Assembly: GCA_032718475.1 (NCBI GenBank)
Contig: JAUCBJ010006459.1
Coordinates: 36,552 to 100,551 of the forward strand
DNA from: Nemertoderma westbladi
Lineage: Eukaryota; Xenacoelomorpha; Nemertodermatida; Nemertodermatidae
Direction: 5' to 3'
DNA length: 64,000 bases
Shown here: positions 40,788 through 52,649 of the stretch, piece after piece
Layout: every line of letters begins with the position of its first letter
Numbering within the stretch: the first letter of the stretch is position 1
The notes under the pieces: generated by a model
Told to the model about the DNA's origin: nothing
Databases searched by the model: none
What the model saw: only the letters and a program-made list of their open reading frames with translations
Position numbers and translations under genes: made by a program

Positions 40788-40976
40788 TAATTTATTTTGG
40801 AGGATATGGAAAACCGCCATTTAATTTAAATATGTAATTGACATCTTACAGTTGTATGATTAAGTCCGGTACTTTCCCATAAGTGTGTTATTTTTTGGTG
40901 TAGATTTTAATTACAGCTACAGTATTCTATTGTGTTCTGCTGTGTTCTACTGTGTTCTGCTGTGTTCTGTAAAAAG
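40788..40976 (-). repeat. Right copy of the inverted repeat flanking LINE-1
   Basis: Reverse complement of 10991-11225: GTAATTTATTTTGGAGGATA..., then TGTGTTATTTTTTGGTGTAG..., ending in CTGTGTTCTGCTGTGTTCTG and TAAAAAG. The copies differ mainly in the number of AACACAG units. Confidence 0.7.
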
Positions 40977-41139
40977 AACTGTCCTCAAAGATTTATCATA
41001 TTCATGCAGGAGATAACTTCCAATAAACTTTAATTTGTTATAAATGTATAATTAATACTAGGTACCTGTTAATAAATTTCACTTATATTCGATATAGTAC
41101 ATGATTAAAATGTATAAATGAGCATCCATAAAATCCTTT

Positions 41140-41350
41140 CTTCACATACCGAACGCTGATAAGTTGAAATAATGTATCAAAATTACATACATCATTGCTT
41201 GCAAAGGTCACTTTTCAGCGTTTAAAGACCTTTGTTTATTTATGTAAACTTCCCTCGCTGCGCTCGCTCGGTACATAAATAAACTCGGGTCGTAACGCTG
41301 CAAAGTCCTACTTTGCACACAATTATGTAAATAGTTATGTTATTCAATAT
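41140..41350. repeat. Small dispersed inverted-repeat element
   Basis: Starts GAACGCTGATAAGTTG, contains TTTATTTATGTAAAC...GTACATAAATAAAC as an imperfect palindrome around CGCTGCGCTCGCTCG, and ends near TTTGCACACAATTATG. Related sequence occurs at about 55130-55320 (GAGTGTATTTATGTAACGAG, GTTTACATAAAT) and 55580-55618 (AACGCTGATAAGTTG), so it is a dispersed non-autonomous family. Confidence 0.5.
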
Positions 41351-41570
41351 ATATAGTATAGTAAAAGTTGCATGTGGTAAAGTTGTAAGATTTGACTCTC
41401 TGCTGGACTATGTACTGAAACACATGGCACACTTTACACGTCCATCAATGCCATCCAATTGAGAGATACAATACCGGAATATTGTTTACCTGTCATGTGA
41501 CTTGCATTCTTTATCACGGAAATAGCATTTAATCCATTCATATATTTTTATCAGATTCAATTATATTCTT

Positions 41571-41802
41571 TATTTAGCCATGAATTACATAGTATACTTA
41601 TATACTATTACTTTATACACATTTGTTTATAAACACTCTGTAGGTAGGAGTATTAATTTATCAGTATGGGGAGACATTAACAAATTTATTTAGCCATGAA
41701 TTACATAGTATACTTATATACTATTACTTTATACACATTTGTTTATAAACACTCTGTAGGTAGGAGTATTAATTTATCAGTATGGGGAGACATTAACAAA
41801 CT
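41571..41802. repeat. 116-bp tandem duplication
   Basis: Two adjacent, nearly identical 116-bp units, each starting TATTTAGCCATGAATTAC and ending GGGGAGACATTAACAAA. A recent local duplication with no coding content. Confidence 0.9.
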
Positions 41803-41925
41803 ATCACTTGTATTGTGCTTAGAGTTGTATTTAGCATCTAATATAGGTAAGGTATTAACATACTAACACCTCCTCTCTATTACTGTTTACAGTAGTACTG
41901 TAGTGTTATTCATATTTAGGTCCCG

Positions 41926-42132
41926 CCCATGTGAAGAATACCAGGTTTTCACTTTTCGTTCGAAATTCTATTAGAATTTTATATAAGAAGAATTTGTATT
42001 TTTCAAAATTTTAGCGCTCATTTCTGTCTTATTATCTGTATATAATATACTTTATTTGTTTATTGTTTTGGTTAGAATCAGCCCTTTTAAAAACTATTGT
42101 TTTACTGAAAACCTGGTATTCTTCACATGGGG
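41926..42132. mobile_element. MITE with CCCATGTGAAGAATACCAGG termini
   Basis: About 207 bp. Begins CCCATGTGAAGAATACCAGG and ends with its reverse complement. The interior has GTTTATTGTTTTGGTTAGAA, a module found in several other places. A second copy is at 47258-47462. The flank to the right (GTAAACTGCAAAGTGAAAT) is the reverse complement of the flank left of the second copy, so the inverted repeats may extend further than the obvious ends. Confidence 0.75.
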
Positions 42133-42187
42133 TAAACTGCAAAGTGAAATATAATAGTAAATGGTCGCGAAATTATTTTTATGATCG

Positions 42188-42398
42188 ATTATCAAATCAA
42201 ATCAAACAGAGAAGCCGGAGACAACCCGAAGGCTCCTCTTTCGATAGCCTATCCCAAGATTTGCTCCCAGTTATTTAACTGGTACTCACTTTATCGACCC
42301 CAGTGGATGAAAGGCTGAGTGGACCCTGGCGGGGCTGAACCTACAACCACTAGATTGCAGGACCGGCGCCAACCTACTGAGCTACCTCACCTTTTAGT
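42188..42398 (-). repeat. tRNA-derived SINE
   Basis: On the minus strand: A box TAGCTCAGTAGGTTGG, B box GTAGGTTCAGCC about 35 nt later, then a body with GGGTCGATAAAGTGAGTACC and AACTGGG, and a tail of TTTGATTTGAT units. The GGGTCGATAAA...GTACCAGTT body resembles the central domain of SINEs I know from cephalopod and other lophotrochozoan genomes, but this is from memory. Confidence 0.7.
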
Positions 42399-43185
42399 CC
42401 ATGGTCGATTATACTGCACGATTAAATGGCGTTTCTAAATCTGAAAACCGCTATTTAGTTTCTTTTAGTTTTCAAGTTATAACAATTTCCATTTAGGGAG
42501 ACCTATTGAAATTACTATTACTATGTACAGTATAATGAAAGGTCGATTATCTCCAAATATTTTTTTTTATAAAATTGTCAACTTCAAAACCCTATTACAC
42601 TTTCATAATTTTTGAGCAATTAGTTTGAAAATTTCTGTGCGTGTCTACATATGTGTATGTATGTATGTTTAATATTGACGAACTGAAAACAAAAATAAAT
42701 ACCAAAAGCACAGATCTGACTAGAGGGTCGTCCAATAGAAAACATATAATTACAATACAGTAAATAATAATGGAGCCTAGGAACAAAGCAACCCTGCATA
42801 AAAGCATTAGACAACCTTTTGACATTTTTTGTTAATAAAATATAATACTATTTATAACAAACCTAGGAAATTAACATAAATTTAGCGGTCTAGAATAGAT
42901 TTAATGCCCCATCCCCCATCCTTGGTTTATCATATAAAAAACTTTCATGTGATTAGATGCAAAAATGTTAAATCGTTAGGGATTTAAGCGCAACCAAGTT
43001 TTTTTTGTTGTTAACTAGTATTAACTAATATTAAATAGCGAAAAATATGAATTTTCTAATTTCTCAGGTAGAATATCATCTTAGGTACGTATATGTCTAT
43101 ATAGGTTCTAAATTACCCGCATGTAGTTTAAATAAATTATTATTTTTTTGTTAATTAATAACTATTTATTTTACAAAATGAAACA
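42399..43185. other. AT-rich intergenic sequence
   Basis: No gene or clear repeat recognised; short ORFs here have no domain features. Confidence 0.4.
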
Positions 43186-43604
43186 AATATAAAGTATTGA
43201 GGGTTTTTAGCTGGTTAAATTATATTAAATAAAGATACAATAGTAAACGTTTTCGACCTACCGGTCTGCATCAGACTATGTACTGGCAACTAACAGGAAA
43301 AGGTGGGGGTCTATATATATATATATAAGTTTTAAAGGGGAATACGATAGGTGAATCCCAGAAAGGTTAACATGTAGGCCTATGTATAAATAATGTAAGG
43401 TAAGGTCTCTTTCTGGGATTCACCTATCAGGTATTCCCCTTTAAAAACTTATATATATATATATATATAGACCCCCACATTTTCCTGTTAGTTGCCAGTA
43501 CATAGTCTGATGCAGACCGGTAGGTCGAAAACGTTTACTACAGTATTGTATATTTATTTAATATAATATAATATAACCAGCTAAAGACCCTGAATACTTT
43601 ATAT
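43186..43604. mobile_element. Foldback element with ~190-bp arms
   Basis: Left arm (43186-43377) and right arm (43404-43604) are inverted copies: AATATAAAGTATTGAGGGT, AGTAAACGTTTTCGACCTAC, CGGTCTGCATCAGACTATGT and TGGGGGTCTATATATATATA on one side, with their reverse complements on the other. The loop of about 26 bp includes ATGTATAAATAATG. The arms differ at a few positions and in the TA-repeat length. No coding capacity. Confidence 0.88.
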
Positions 43605-44847
43605 TTTTTTCTATCATCTATTCACTATGCTACCGCTGGTGAATGCCTACCACTTCATTCGTTCGTTTACAAAAAGAAAGTCATAGTTTTATGTCAGACT
43701 TTATAATTCACATTTTCAAAGAATAGTTAAAGCATATTTTTAAAAATGCTTTACTATTTCGCGGAAATGTGTATTATAAGATAAACAAAAAAGACTTTCT
43801 TTTCCCCCTGTTCCACAACCTACTGTAATAATCTGTGAATAATTTATTGTTCTCATAGGAAAAATATGCATACACCCCTGCCCTGCTGCTGGTAGCAGTA
43901 CCTACACTGTAGTATGAATACAGAATACTCTAGGAAGTGGGTGGGTTGTGGGTAATACTGAAATGCACCATGTTTATGCATACTGACTCTAACAGGGCAT
44001 TGGGCATTAGGCAGTTAGGCTTACAGTAACTACAAGTGAATTAAAACAAGAGAGGTAATTGGCCTACAATTAATAGGTCTTTATGAAACTGGACCGATCA
44101 ATAATTCAACTCACAAGCGTTACCCTGGTTACTATCATCTTGAAGAAGGAATTGGGTTGCGTATGTCCATGTGTGTGAGTACTACACTAGTACGTTGGGT
44201 GGATAGATCAATATATTACTCACGGCCTGGGAAGCAAACCGTATGCTGGAATACAATATAATACTGCGTTAGGTTGTGCAGTATGTAGCCTGTTAAGCAA
44301 TAACCACTCTGCATTAATTAAGTTGTTATTCGGTTATATAATAATTATATAGGGGTGAACGGTGCTACTGTATACATACATGTATGTACCATAAGCCAAG
44401 CCGGTAGGCCTATACAGTATTCCTACAATATTCCTAACTCTCGTTTTATTGTTTTGGTTCCTTTCAATTCAACCTGCCTCTGTAACCTGCTTCTTTACTA
44501 ACCTGCCTACAAGAAGTATACTGTAGGTGTACCGGTATAGACATGGCGTTTGCCTTGCCCCCTGGAATTATTGTTCAGTAAACTGTAATCAATCGAATTT
44601 TCTCTGTATGTTCAAAATATATATATATAGAATATATATATAATATAATAGGATCAAAATATATTTCTACACGGATTTTTTGATTTTTCTATAAAAGTGA
44701 AGATGAAACGATTTCTCTCAATTTATTCAAGAATTATCGCTTAATTTCATATCCATAAACAATAAATTTTACGGGTAAGTTACCATAGAGTTCACACTTG
44801 TTCAAATATACACACAATAGAATACGATTTGAAATACAGTATAGGCC
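43605..44847. other. Intergenic sequence with one dispersed module
   Basis: No gene recognised. A copy of the TTTATTGTTTTGGTT...CTGTAACCTGC module lies at about 44445-44500. AT microsatellite near 44615-44655. Confidence 0.4.
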
Positions 44848-45077
44848 TACTGTGGGTGTAAACGATATACCGACAACCGACAGCCGACATCCACTGCCGA
44901 CAACAGCAATATGAAAATGTAACCCTAAAGAAAAGTAATTCTGGTTTATTGTTTTGGTTAGAAAAACCTTCCACTGTAATCTGTTCCTTTCCCTCAATTA
45001 ATAAATAACATTAATTAGCTTTAATAGTGGTTGTCGGCGTTGTCAGCGTTTGACGTTTACACCCACCTACTGTGTGT
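44848..45077. mobile_element. MITE-like inverted repeat with GTGGGTGTAAACG ends
   Basis: Ends are inverted over about 45-50 bp: CTACTGTGGGTGTAAACGAT...CGACAACCGACA on the left, GGTTGTCGGCGTTGTCAGCG...CGTTTACACCCACC on the right. The interior carries another GTTTATTGTTTTGGTTAGAA module (44944-44963) followed by CACTGTAATCTG. Confidence 0.65.
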
Positions 45078-47257
45078 TTGCCATAATTGAGTTGTAAAAG
45101 GTTTAATTTCTAAATAGAGTAGGCTATTCAGCACTTGGTCCGGATTAAGGTGGGTGCATCGGGTACAGGTGCACCCGTGCGCCAGGTGCCGCCATGGAAG
45201 GGGCAGCCAGGGGCCTTGTTACAAAAAAATATTGTCAGCTGTAAAATAACTAACTACCGGTAATACCAATGCGTCCTTTAATACATTAATATATTATTAA
45301 TACTTATATTTATTATTATTACTTATAGTATTAAAAGACGCCTTGGGTACTACTAATTATTTTTACAATAATTATTATATTATTTTACTAGAAAGCCAGC
45401 AAGCTGGCTTTAAACGAACTTGCCCCTCAAACCAGAACCGCAGTACCCTGAGTGAGCAAAAATGAAAACACGATAAATTGCCATCAACACAACGATAGAA
45501 ACACCAGCTGCTGGTACTCATGAGGGCCTAGTAAGCTACTGTACTACTATTTATTGAATGGATAGGCCCAAACTGCACAGAAGTATATTACTTGCTAAAT
45601 TTATTACTCTCTCACTCTAACCCAGACAGTCAGTAATCAAACATCAACAACTGTTTGTTTGTATAATGTATTACCCCACCAGATGAATAGCTCTTCCCAG
45701 TGAATCCTATGACAATAATCTATAAGGTTTCTCACTGCTATGTTAGATGGGAGGCCAGGTAATTGAATTGTAAGCACTGGGCCCTTTAAATGGTTTATAG
45801 GTTGATGATAATGAATGAGGAGGGACCCAACTAACACTACGTTTGTCTATATGGACGGTCTCCTTACAGCCAGCTGGCTAGCTTTTCTAGTTGAATCATA
45901 TTATTCTCCAACCAAATAATTTACTCATTCAGACGAATTTGTGCGTTTTTTTGCTGGACTAACAAATTTTGGCGACGTTCTGTGCGAGATTGGCGATATT
46001 TGAAAAGATTCTGAGGCACAAATATGTTGCTCAAATGACTGAATAGCCCAAATAAAAAAGTTGGTGCATACTCGACGAGTTGAAATCGGTGAAATTCGAC
46101 ATTAAATTTTCAAAACCGCTATTTTCCAGTGATCCCCAAAGTTCCAAAAAATATACAGTCTTGTGCGCAACAAAAATCTATGTAGAGTTTGTTATTAAAT
46201 TTTTTGCATACCTGCTTGAGTTTTTGAGATATTGGATGATTATACATATATACACACACGTACACTTAACCACATCGTGTTTTTTGAACGGCTCAACTCT
46301 TGACAAGAACTACCCTGGCCTATTAATAGGCAGGTTCGTTATTATTATATATAATATGAACAAATATTAATAACCAAAATTAACACAACCAAATTAAATA
46401 TATATAGAAAGAGTTAATCGATAGAGTATTTCAGTATTATATGTTATTCATTAGTTTATGTGGATCTCAACAGCTCGACCATGGGCTAGTATTGTGTCGT
46501 TATGTCTCGTCCACGAAGACCGGCGTAATACTGAAGAATACGAAGGTGAATACGAAGACCGAAGGTGGGTAATACTAATTGTAAATGAGCACCAAGTGTT
46601 ATCCACAATAACACATAAAAAAATAATAATAATATTAAATTTTGACTTTTTTCAATCTACTTTAACTTGGAAATACCACAAAAAAAAGTACCACCTTAAT
46701 ATATTATGGGAATAACTTACCAATTTCTTGTAACTTTCCTTGGCGACATGGATTATAATTCTTCAGTACATACAACAAGGGGTGGGGTTTTCCCCAAATT
46801 TGGTACAAACAATAACTATCGATTGACTAAATTACTCAATTAAGGTTTATGTAACTCACCCATAAAATTTAACTAAACTATTGTGATTTTTAATTTTAAG
46901 GTCAATTTTTAAAGTCAATAGAGCAAGTTGGTCACTTTCATTATCACACTAACTCCCAAGTTCGTATAATATCACCCTCAATTATCTCCCTTCTAGGTTT
47001 CCATTTCAGCTTGGTGTCCTGAATCTATCCTTAGATTAGACAAAAAAAAAGTGGGCTTGGTTCCTCTTCTGTGGCCCGGACACACAACCTTTTGTTCTGG
47101 ACGTCGACTGGAACCTAAACCTATGGTAACACTTACAGTACTTTCAGTATAAAAAATATTTAAGTAGTGCTTTCCCCAACAATGGTTTTAGAGAGATTCT
47201 TTGGTCCATGTGAAGAATACTAGACTTTCTGCCGTTTTATTTCACTTTGCAGTTACC
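45078..47257. other. AT-rich intergenic sequence
   Basis: No gene or structured repeat recognised, apart from an inverted AGCCAGCAAGCTGGCT palindrome at about 45392-45407 and a partial MITE end (CCATGTGAAGAATACT) at about 47211-47227. Confidence 0.4.
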
Positions 47258-47462
47258 CCCATGTGAAGTATACCAGGTTTTCACAAAAATAAACAGGTTA
47301 CAGAAGGGCTGAATCTAACCAAAACAATAAACGAATTAGTATATACAGGTTATAAGACAGAAGCGCTATAAAACAATTAATAAAGATAAATTTAAATAAA
47401 TAAAAAATCTTCATATATAAAATACGACCGAAAAGTGAAATCCTGGTATTCTTCACATGGGC
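47258..47462. mobile_element. Second copy of the CCCATGTGAAG MITE
   Basis: Begins CCCATGTGAAGTATACCAGG and ends CCTGGTATTCTTCACATGGG. The interior holds, in reverse orientation, GTTTATTGTTTTGGTTAGAT...CTGTAACCTG. Length matches the copy at 41926-42132. Confidence 0.75.
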
Positions 47463-48808
47463 GGATTCTTTACCCACTGAAATCCGCAATCGTATGGTTG
47501 TTAAAATGAAAAAACCAAACAAATATATACGAATGATATATTTGCAAATATATACAGTGTACATAAATCATTGATTTACATCGTGTTATTTCAATACCTT
47601 ACATTTTTGCTAACACATGGAGGAGCTAAAAAGTGATTCGAATGAACTATTCTTTCTATCAAAAATCAAAAAATTATTAATGTAATTACTAAGTAATTAC
47701 TAGTAATTAGTATTACTGTAATAATAGGGTATGTCCTGGTCATGTTCCTTTGTTGATATAACAACCATGTAACAAATTTATATTTTAATAATTAATTTTC
47801 CAGAACAGCACAACAACAAACCCACTATGATCTCTAGTCTCTATGGACACTATCCGTGTCTCGATAGAATCTAGGAGCCAATGTTGTTACACACCTATTG
47901 ATTACTATTACTGCCCTATGCTTCTAGCTCTATTTCAATCACCTATGCGAAAAGGGGATGGGAAAAAGGGATAACAAACAGGTTAGTTCCGGCTTTATAC
48001 CTTGCTACTACTACAACTTCATTATTGAGGTATCCAATATATGCTCATAATCTTGGCAATAATTGCTGGTTCGTTTATAGTTTAGAATTAAAATGGGGTT
48101 GCTAGAAGATTCAAGCTGAAATCTGTTTGAAAGAGTTGACTGCTATAATAGTTAAAATTATAATTGTGCGAGAATGTAAATGGACAAATTAAATTTGAAT
48201 AGGGAATGGCTGATTGTAAGTAATTGAATTCACATAAATCGGTGCCACTTCATCAATAGCAGCTATTCCAAATTGCCATTCGTTATCTTCCTCCCCTAGT
48301 CCCAATGCCAACATTAGCAACCTCTTATTTGGAGTTAAGGGGGGGGGGGGGGGGGGTGGTAACCCGCCCCCCTTTCTTTTTCATAAATTGTAGTTTTAAT
48401 TGTCCAACCTTTCTCATCCAAGTTGCATTAAATGATTGGTTGGCCGTCACATTTACAAATTACATTTGTCAGTAAATTTTATTTAATATAATGTTGTGGG
48501 GCGAGCCACGAAAATAAGAAATAAGGGTACCACTGTCTCATATCGTAAGCCGTATCGTATATCTAATAGAGGTGAGTACATTTTTTAATATAGGTTTTCT
48601 CGTGCTTTAGTGAATAATACCAAACCAATAAACGATATTACCGATACCAATTAACGACCGATACCGATTAACGATACCAGTTTACATACTGAATGTTGAT
48701 AAGAGCTAACAAAGGTGTAATAAATACTGTAGGAATTACAATACAGTAAGAACAATGTATCCGGTTGGTTTGTGTGGGCGAAGTGGGTTATTATTGGATC
48801 GAAGCAGG
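47463..48808. other. Intergenic sequence with a poly-G run
   Basis: No gene seen. A run of about 19 G at 48340-48358 is followed shortly by a C run. A set of CCGATACCGATTAACGATACC-like short repeats lies at 48635-48680. Confidence 0.4.
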
Positions 48809-48960
48809 ACCTTATCGCCCCTGGAACTTTATCGCCCCTATAAATTGCATTTTTGTTGGGAAGTTATCGCCCCCCTGTTCTTAGTTTTTAAGAACTTATC
48901 GCCCCTGGGTCTTTATCGCCCCTGAGTCTTTATCGCCCCTCGTCCTTTATCGCCCCTGTC
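48809..48960. repeat. Array of TTATCGCCCCTG units (left)
   Basis: Seven units of CTTTATCGCCCCTG or close variants at irregular spacing (13-45 bp). The same unit in the opposite orientation forms an array at 52650-52796, making an inverted pair about 4 kb apart. Confidence 0.9.
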
Positions 48961-49018
48961 ATTATATACAGGATACTTTCCCCCAACTTTCACATACTTC
49001 CCTCTAACAGACTGTAGG

Positions 49019-49515
49019 GTGGTGAACAGGCATTCCTCTAGGAAACAAAGTGGAAGGGTTTACTGTGGAAGATCAACCATGGAGGTGAACAGGCATTCCT
49101 CTAGGAAACAAAGTGGAAGGGTTTACTGTGGAAGATCAACCATGGAGGTGAACAGGCATTCCTTTATGAAACAAAGTGGAAGGGTTTACTGTGGAAGATC
49201 AACCATGGAGGTGAACAGGCATTCCTTTATGAAACAGAGTGGAAGGGTTTACTGTGGAAGATCAACCATGGAGGTGAACAGGCATTCCTCTAGGAAACAA
49301 AGTGGAAGGGTTTACTGTGGAAGATCAACCATGGAGGTGAACAGGCATTCCTCTAGGAAACAAAGTGGAAGGGTTTACTGTGGAAGATCAACCATGGAGG
49401 TGAACAGGCATTCCTTTGGGAAACAGAGTGGAAGGGTTTAATGTGGAAGATCACCCATGGTGGTGAACAGGCATTCCTTTATGAACCAAAGTGGAAGGGT
49501 TTACTGTGGAAGAAT
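49019..49515 (+). repeat. 63-bp minisatellite, about eight units
   Basis: Unit GTGAACAGGCATTCCTCTAG... of 63 bp, repeated about eight times with a few variants (CTTTATG for CTCTAGG). Because the unit is a multiple of three without stops, a 140-codon frame runs through it; I take this as a by-product, since no gene context exists. Confidence 0.92.
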
Positions 49516-51405
49516 TAATTTGTAGTGGCGGTGAGCTAGAAAGATCTTGAATAGTTTTTGAGAAGATTGTGTATTCGGTTTTAGATAAGTTTAGTGAGAG
49601 GCGATTATCTATAAGCCAGTCAGTCAGTTTATTTAATTCATTATTGGTATCATGTATCAGAGTATTAATCTGTTTAGCTGACTGTAGGAGAGTAGTATTG
49701 TCCGCAAACAGTGTAGTTAGTAGATTAGTGACGTTAGGTAAGTCATTGATGTAAAGGAGGAAGAGTAGTGGGGATAGGACTCCTCCTTGGGGTACTTAAG
49801 GGCAGTAGCGTAGATGAGTGTCCAGCTAATGAGACGTATTGGAATCTGGAAGTTAGAAAGCTAGAGATAAGATGCAAAGGAGTTCCTCTGATACCGTAAC
49901 ATTCTAGTTTACTTAATACAATTTTGTGATTAATCGTATCGAACGCTTTTTTTAGGTCTATGTATATGGTACAGGTTGACAATTTTTCTTCCAGGGCCTG
50001 GTTAATTTTTTCCATAACTGAAAATAAAGCTTGAGATGACGAGGTTTTTCGCCGAAATCCATATTGGCAGGCAGAGAGAATATTATATTTTGTAAGATAT
50101 GATTGCAATTGTGAATATATTATTTGCTCAAAAAGTTTACTTAGGACTGGCAAAAGGGATATGGGACGATAATTGTTTGGGTCTGTGGGACTGTCAGATT
50201 TGAAAATTGGAATAATTTTTGCGATTTTAAGTGAGCTGGGGAAAAAACCACTCGTGAATGATAAATTATATATGTAATTTAAATAGGTAAATCTAGGATA
50301 GAGAGTGGCATCTGCAAGTTGTAATAGCTTGATAGGGAGAGAATCGTTGGATGCCGACTTTGGGTTTAATTGGAGTATCAAGTATTCTATTTCTACAGGA
50401 GAAGTTTCAGTAAGAACAAACGAGTTAGATCTATGGTTAGATTGCGAAATATTACGAATGGGAGAGCGAGGCGAAGACGGAATTTTGTTATCTAATTTTG
50501 GTCCTATTGTGGCAAATTGATCGTTAAATATTGTGGCAATTTTAGAGGCATCCGTAATAATTTCTAAAGAATTATCCGTTTTTATTGTTAATTGTTTTGG
50601 GATGCTAGACTTCCGATTTCTATGCAGGGCAGAGTTTATAATAAACCCACGTTTTCCTAATATTATCTCCATTTTCCTGAAATTTTGTTTGATAGTATAA
50701 TTTTTCTGCGGCACACAATGTGGAAGTTAATTTATTGCGGTATTTTTTATAAATGTTGTGGTTAGCCTCAGAGGGAGATTTTAGATAATTACGATATAAT
50801 TTATTTTTCTGTAAGGTGCAAGCTAGAAAAGAATCCGACATCCGGAACGGTTTATCCGGAATTTTATGTTTTGCCGTTATGTCTTTTGTTGGGACGTGTT
50901 TATTGCCAATTTTCTTCAGTTTGTCATAAAAAACATTACATTTTTCAATACTTGCAATATTTTCAACTTTTTTATCAGTATAAGACCAGTTAGAAGTTAG
51001 TTGAATATCGTGAAGAAAGTTTGTAATATTGAAATTTGAAAAGTGAAATGCCGTATGATGATCAGCTTTTTTAAAATAACAGGAATAGTTTTGGAGCCAA
51101 GTAAAGGTGGGTTGATGGTGTCTGATGTACCGATTTTTACTTTAAAAGTTCCCGATTTTGATAAACAAGATGTAACATTTGTAATTATATGATCTATGAT
51201 AGATTCAGTTTGAATAGTTGAACCGGTATTATTAGTCCAGGAGCTAATACGAGTAGGTGAATGAATTAATTGTACAAATCCGTAGCTATTAAGTAAGTTG
51301 ATATATTCCTTAGATTTGTCCTCCAGATACAGACTCTTGACACTAATAAACAACACCAATACCAATACCAACGCTACTCCCATTCAAAATTTATATTTGT
51401 CACAG
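49512..51405 (-). pseudogene. LINE-3, broken endonuclease-RT fragment
   Basis: Minus-strand pieces in several frames: endonuclease end (51383-50997, LIHSPTRISSWTN and IDHIITN), a linker (50841-50620), and RT (50714-49743) with KIIPIFKSDSPTDPNNYRPI, YIDLKKAFDTINH and a frameshift just before the PQG block. Further RT follows in another frame to about 49512, where the active-site block reads FADN instead of FADD. The fragment ends at the minisatellite. At least two frameshifts and an altered catalytic aspartate mean it is dead. Confidence 0.8.
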
Positions 51406-51428
51406 TGGGGATAAGTTACCAGGGGCGA

Positions 51429-52649
51429 TACTACTACTACTAGGATCGGCATGCTGCATTGCAGCTGCATTTTTAAGAATGCTGTGCCGGCTTGTCAACA
51501 AAATTGCACCGCCACAACTCCCTATCACCCATGACATTTGCTAGATCATCCGCATCTTTAAGGCCAGTGTCCTTTAAGATGCGTCTCAAGAAAGTCATGG
51601 GCTGTCCACCATGCTTATTCACTCCATGAAGCTGCCAAAGTACAAGATTATGCACTGGCTGGTCGTCACGGCGAAAGCAATGTCCTGCAAAGCGGAGGCG
51701 ATTTTGTTCTAGTGTCAAGCTTGGGGGAACCAATGAGACACCTCCAATGTTATATAGTGTCTGGTTGGAGATGTGTGCATTGTACTTGACACAATGAACC
51801 CGGCGTAGCATTCTTGTGAATGTGCCATCCAGAGATTTGGTGTCCTCAGCAGTTAGAGCCCAGCATGGACTCCCGTAGAGGAGTACTGGAACTACTGCTG
51901 CTCTAAATAATCGGACCTTAAGTTTCCGATTAATTCTCGGTGACTTCCAAATCCTGGAAAGCCTATTCAAGGCTGCCCATGCCTTTCCCTTACGTATTCG
52001 AAGGTCCTCACCTGACTTCCGGATCCATGATCCCAGGTAACAGAAGTCGTCCACATGCTCAAGCATACCATCCTTTGACCTTATGCTCATCCGATCAGAG
52101 ACTTGCTGAGGACTTTCAAAGTTAACTGTCAGAATTTTGGTCTTTCTGGAGTTAATAAAAAGACCAACACTAGAAGCAGCATGCTCTAATGAGCTGAGGA
52201 GCCGTTGGGCTCCCTCTAATGATTCTGAGAGTACTCCTAAGTCATCAGCAAAGTCTAGATCAGTTAGGTACTTGGCAGGATTTCCTCGACTTCTGGAGCC
52301 AGTAGGTGGAGTTATCATCACCCCATCATCATTATAATGATCTAAGGACATGCGTAGAACATAGTCAACCACAATAATGAACAAGAATGGTGCAAGTGTG
52401 TCTCCTTGGAGGACGCCCCATAACACTTCAAATGGTTCTGTGTCACCGTCAACAGTAGACACAAATGTTGTCGAACCATCGTATACTGATCTGATTGCTG
52501 CAATAATTTCATCAGGAATTCCATATAATGAAAGTATGCTGAACATACGTGAGCGAGAGACTGAATCAAAGGCCTTGAAGAAGTCAACAAAGATAACAGC
52601 CAGATGCCTGTCTTTCTTTTTTGATAACTCTTCAATTATCCAATTAACC
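51429..52649 (-). mobile_element. 5'-truncated RTE-like LINE insertion
   Basis: Inserted within the TTATCGCCCC array: ACCAGGGGCGATA occurs at about 51416-51428 and again at about 52648-52660, a ~13-bp target duplication. The 3' end has a CTACTACTACTA-type tail (TAG repeats on the minus strand). The 5' end is truncated inside the RT domain. Confidence 0.8.
51473..52649 (-). CDS. RTE-like reverse transcriptase, C-terminal two thirds
   Basis: The open frame begins in array sequence; LINE protein starts at IIEELSKKKDRHLAVIFVDF. RT blocks: VDFFKAFDSVSR, GVLQGDTLAPFLFII, catalytic FADD (TDLDFADDLGVL), INSRKTKIL and FCYLGSWIRKSGE. A C-terminal region follows (LLYGSPCWALT, RMLRRVHCV, LRFAGHCFRR, NLVLWQLHGVNKHGGQP), typical of RTE-type proteins. 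The frame is intact to the stop, so the insertion is fairly young. The same 3' end occurs as fragments at 56.2, 59.4 and 62.6 kb. Confidence 0.85.

Noticed and set aside
41571-41802. Pair of short LTRs
   Set aside because: The two 116-bp units are directly adjacent with nothing between, so this is a tandem duplication.
49019-49441. 140-codon frame with a 21-residue repeat
   Set aside because: It is the 63-bp minisatellite read in frame; there is no promoter, partner ORF or domain, and the frame ends inside the array.
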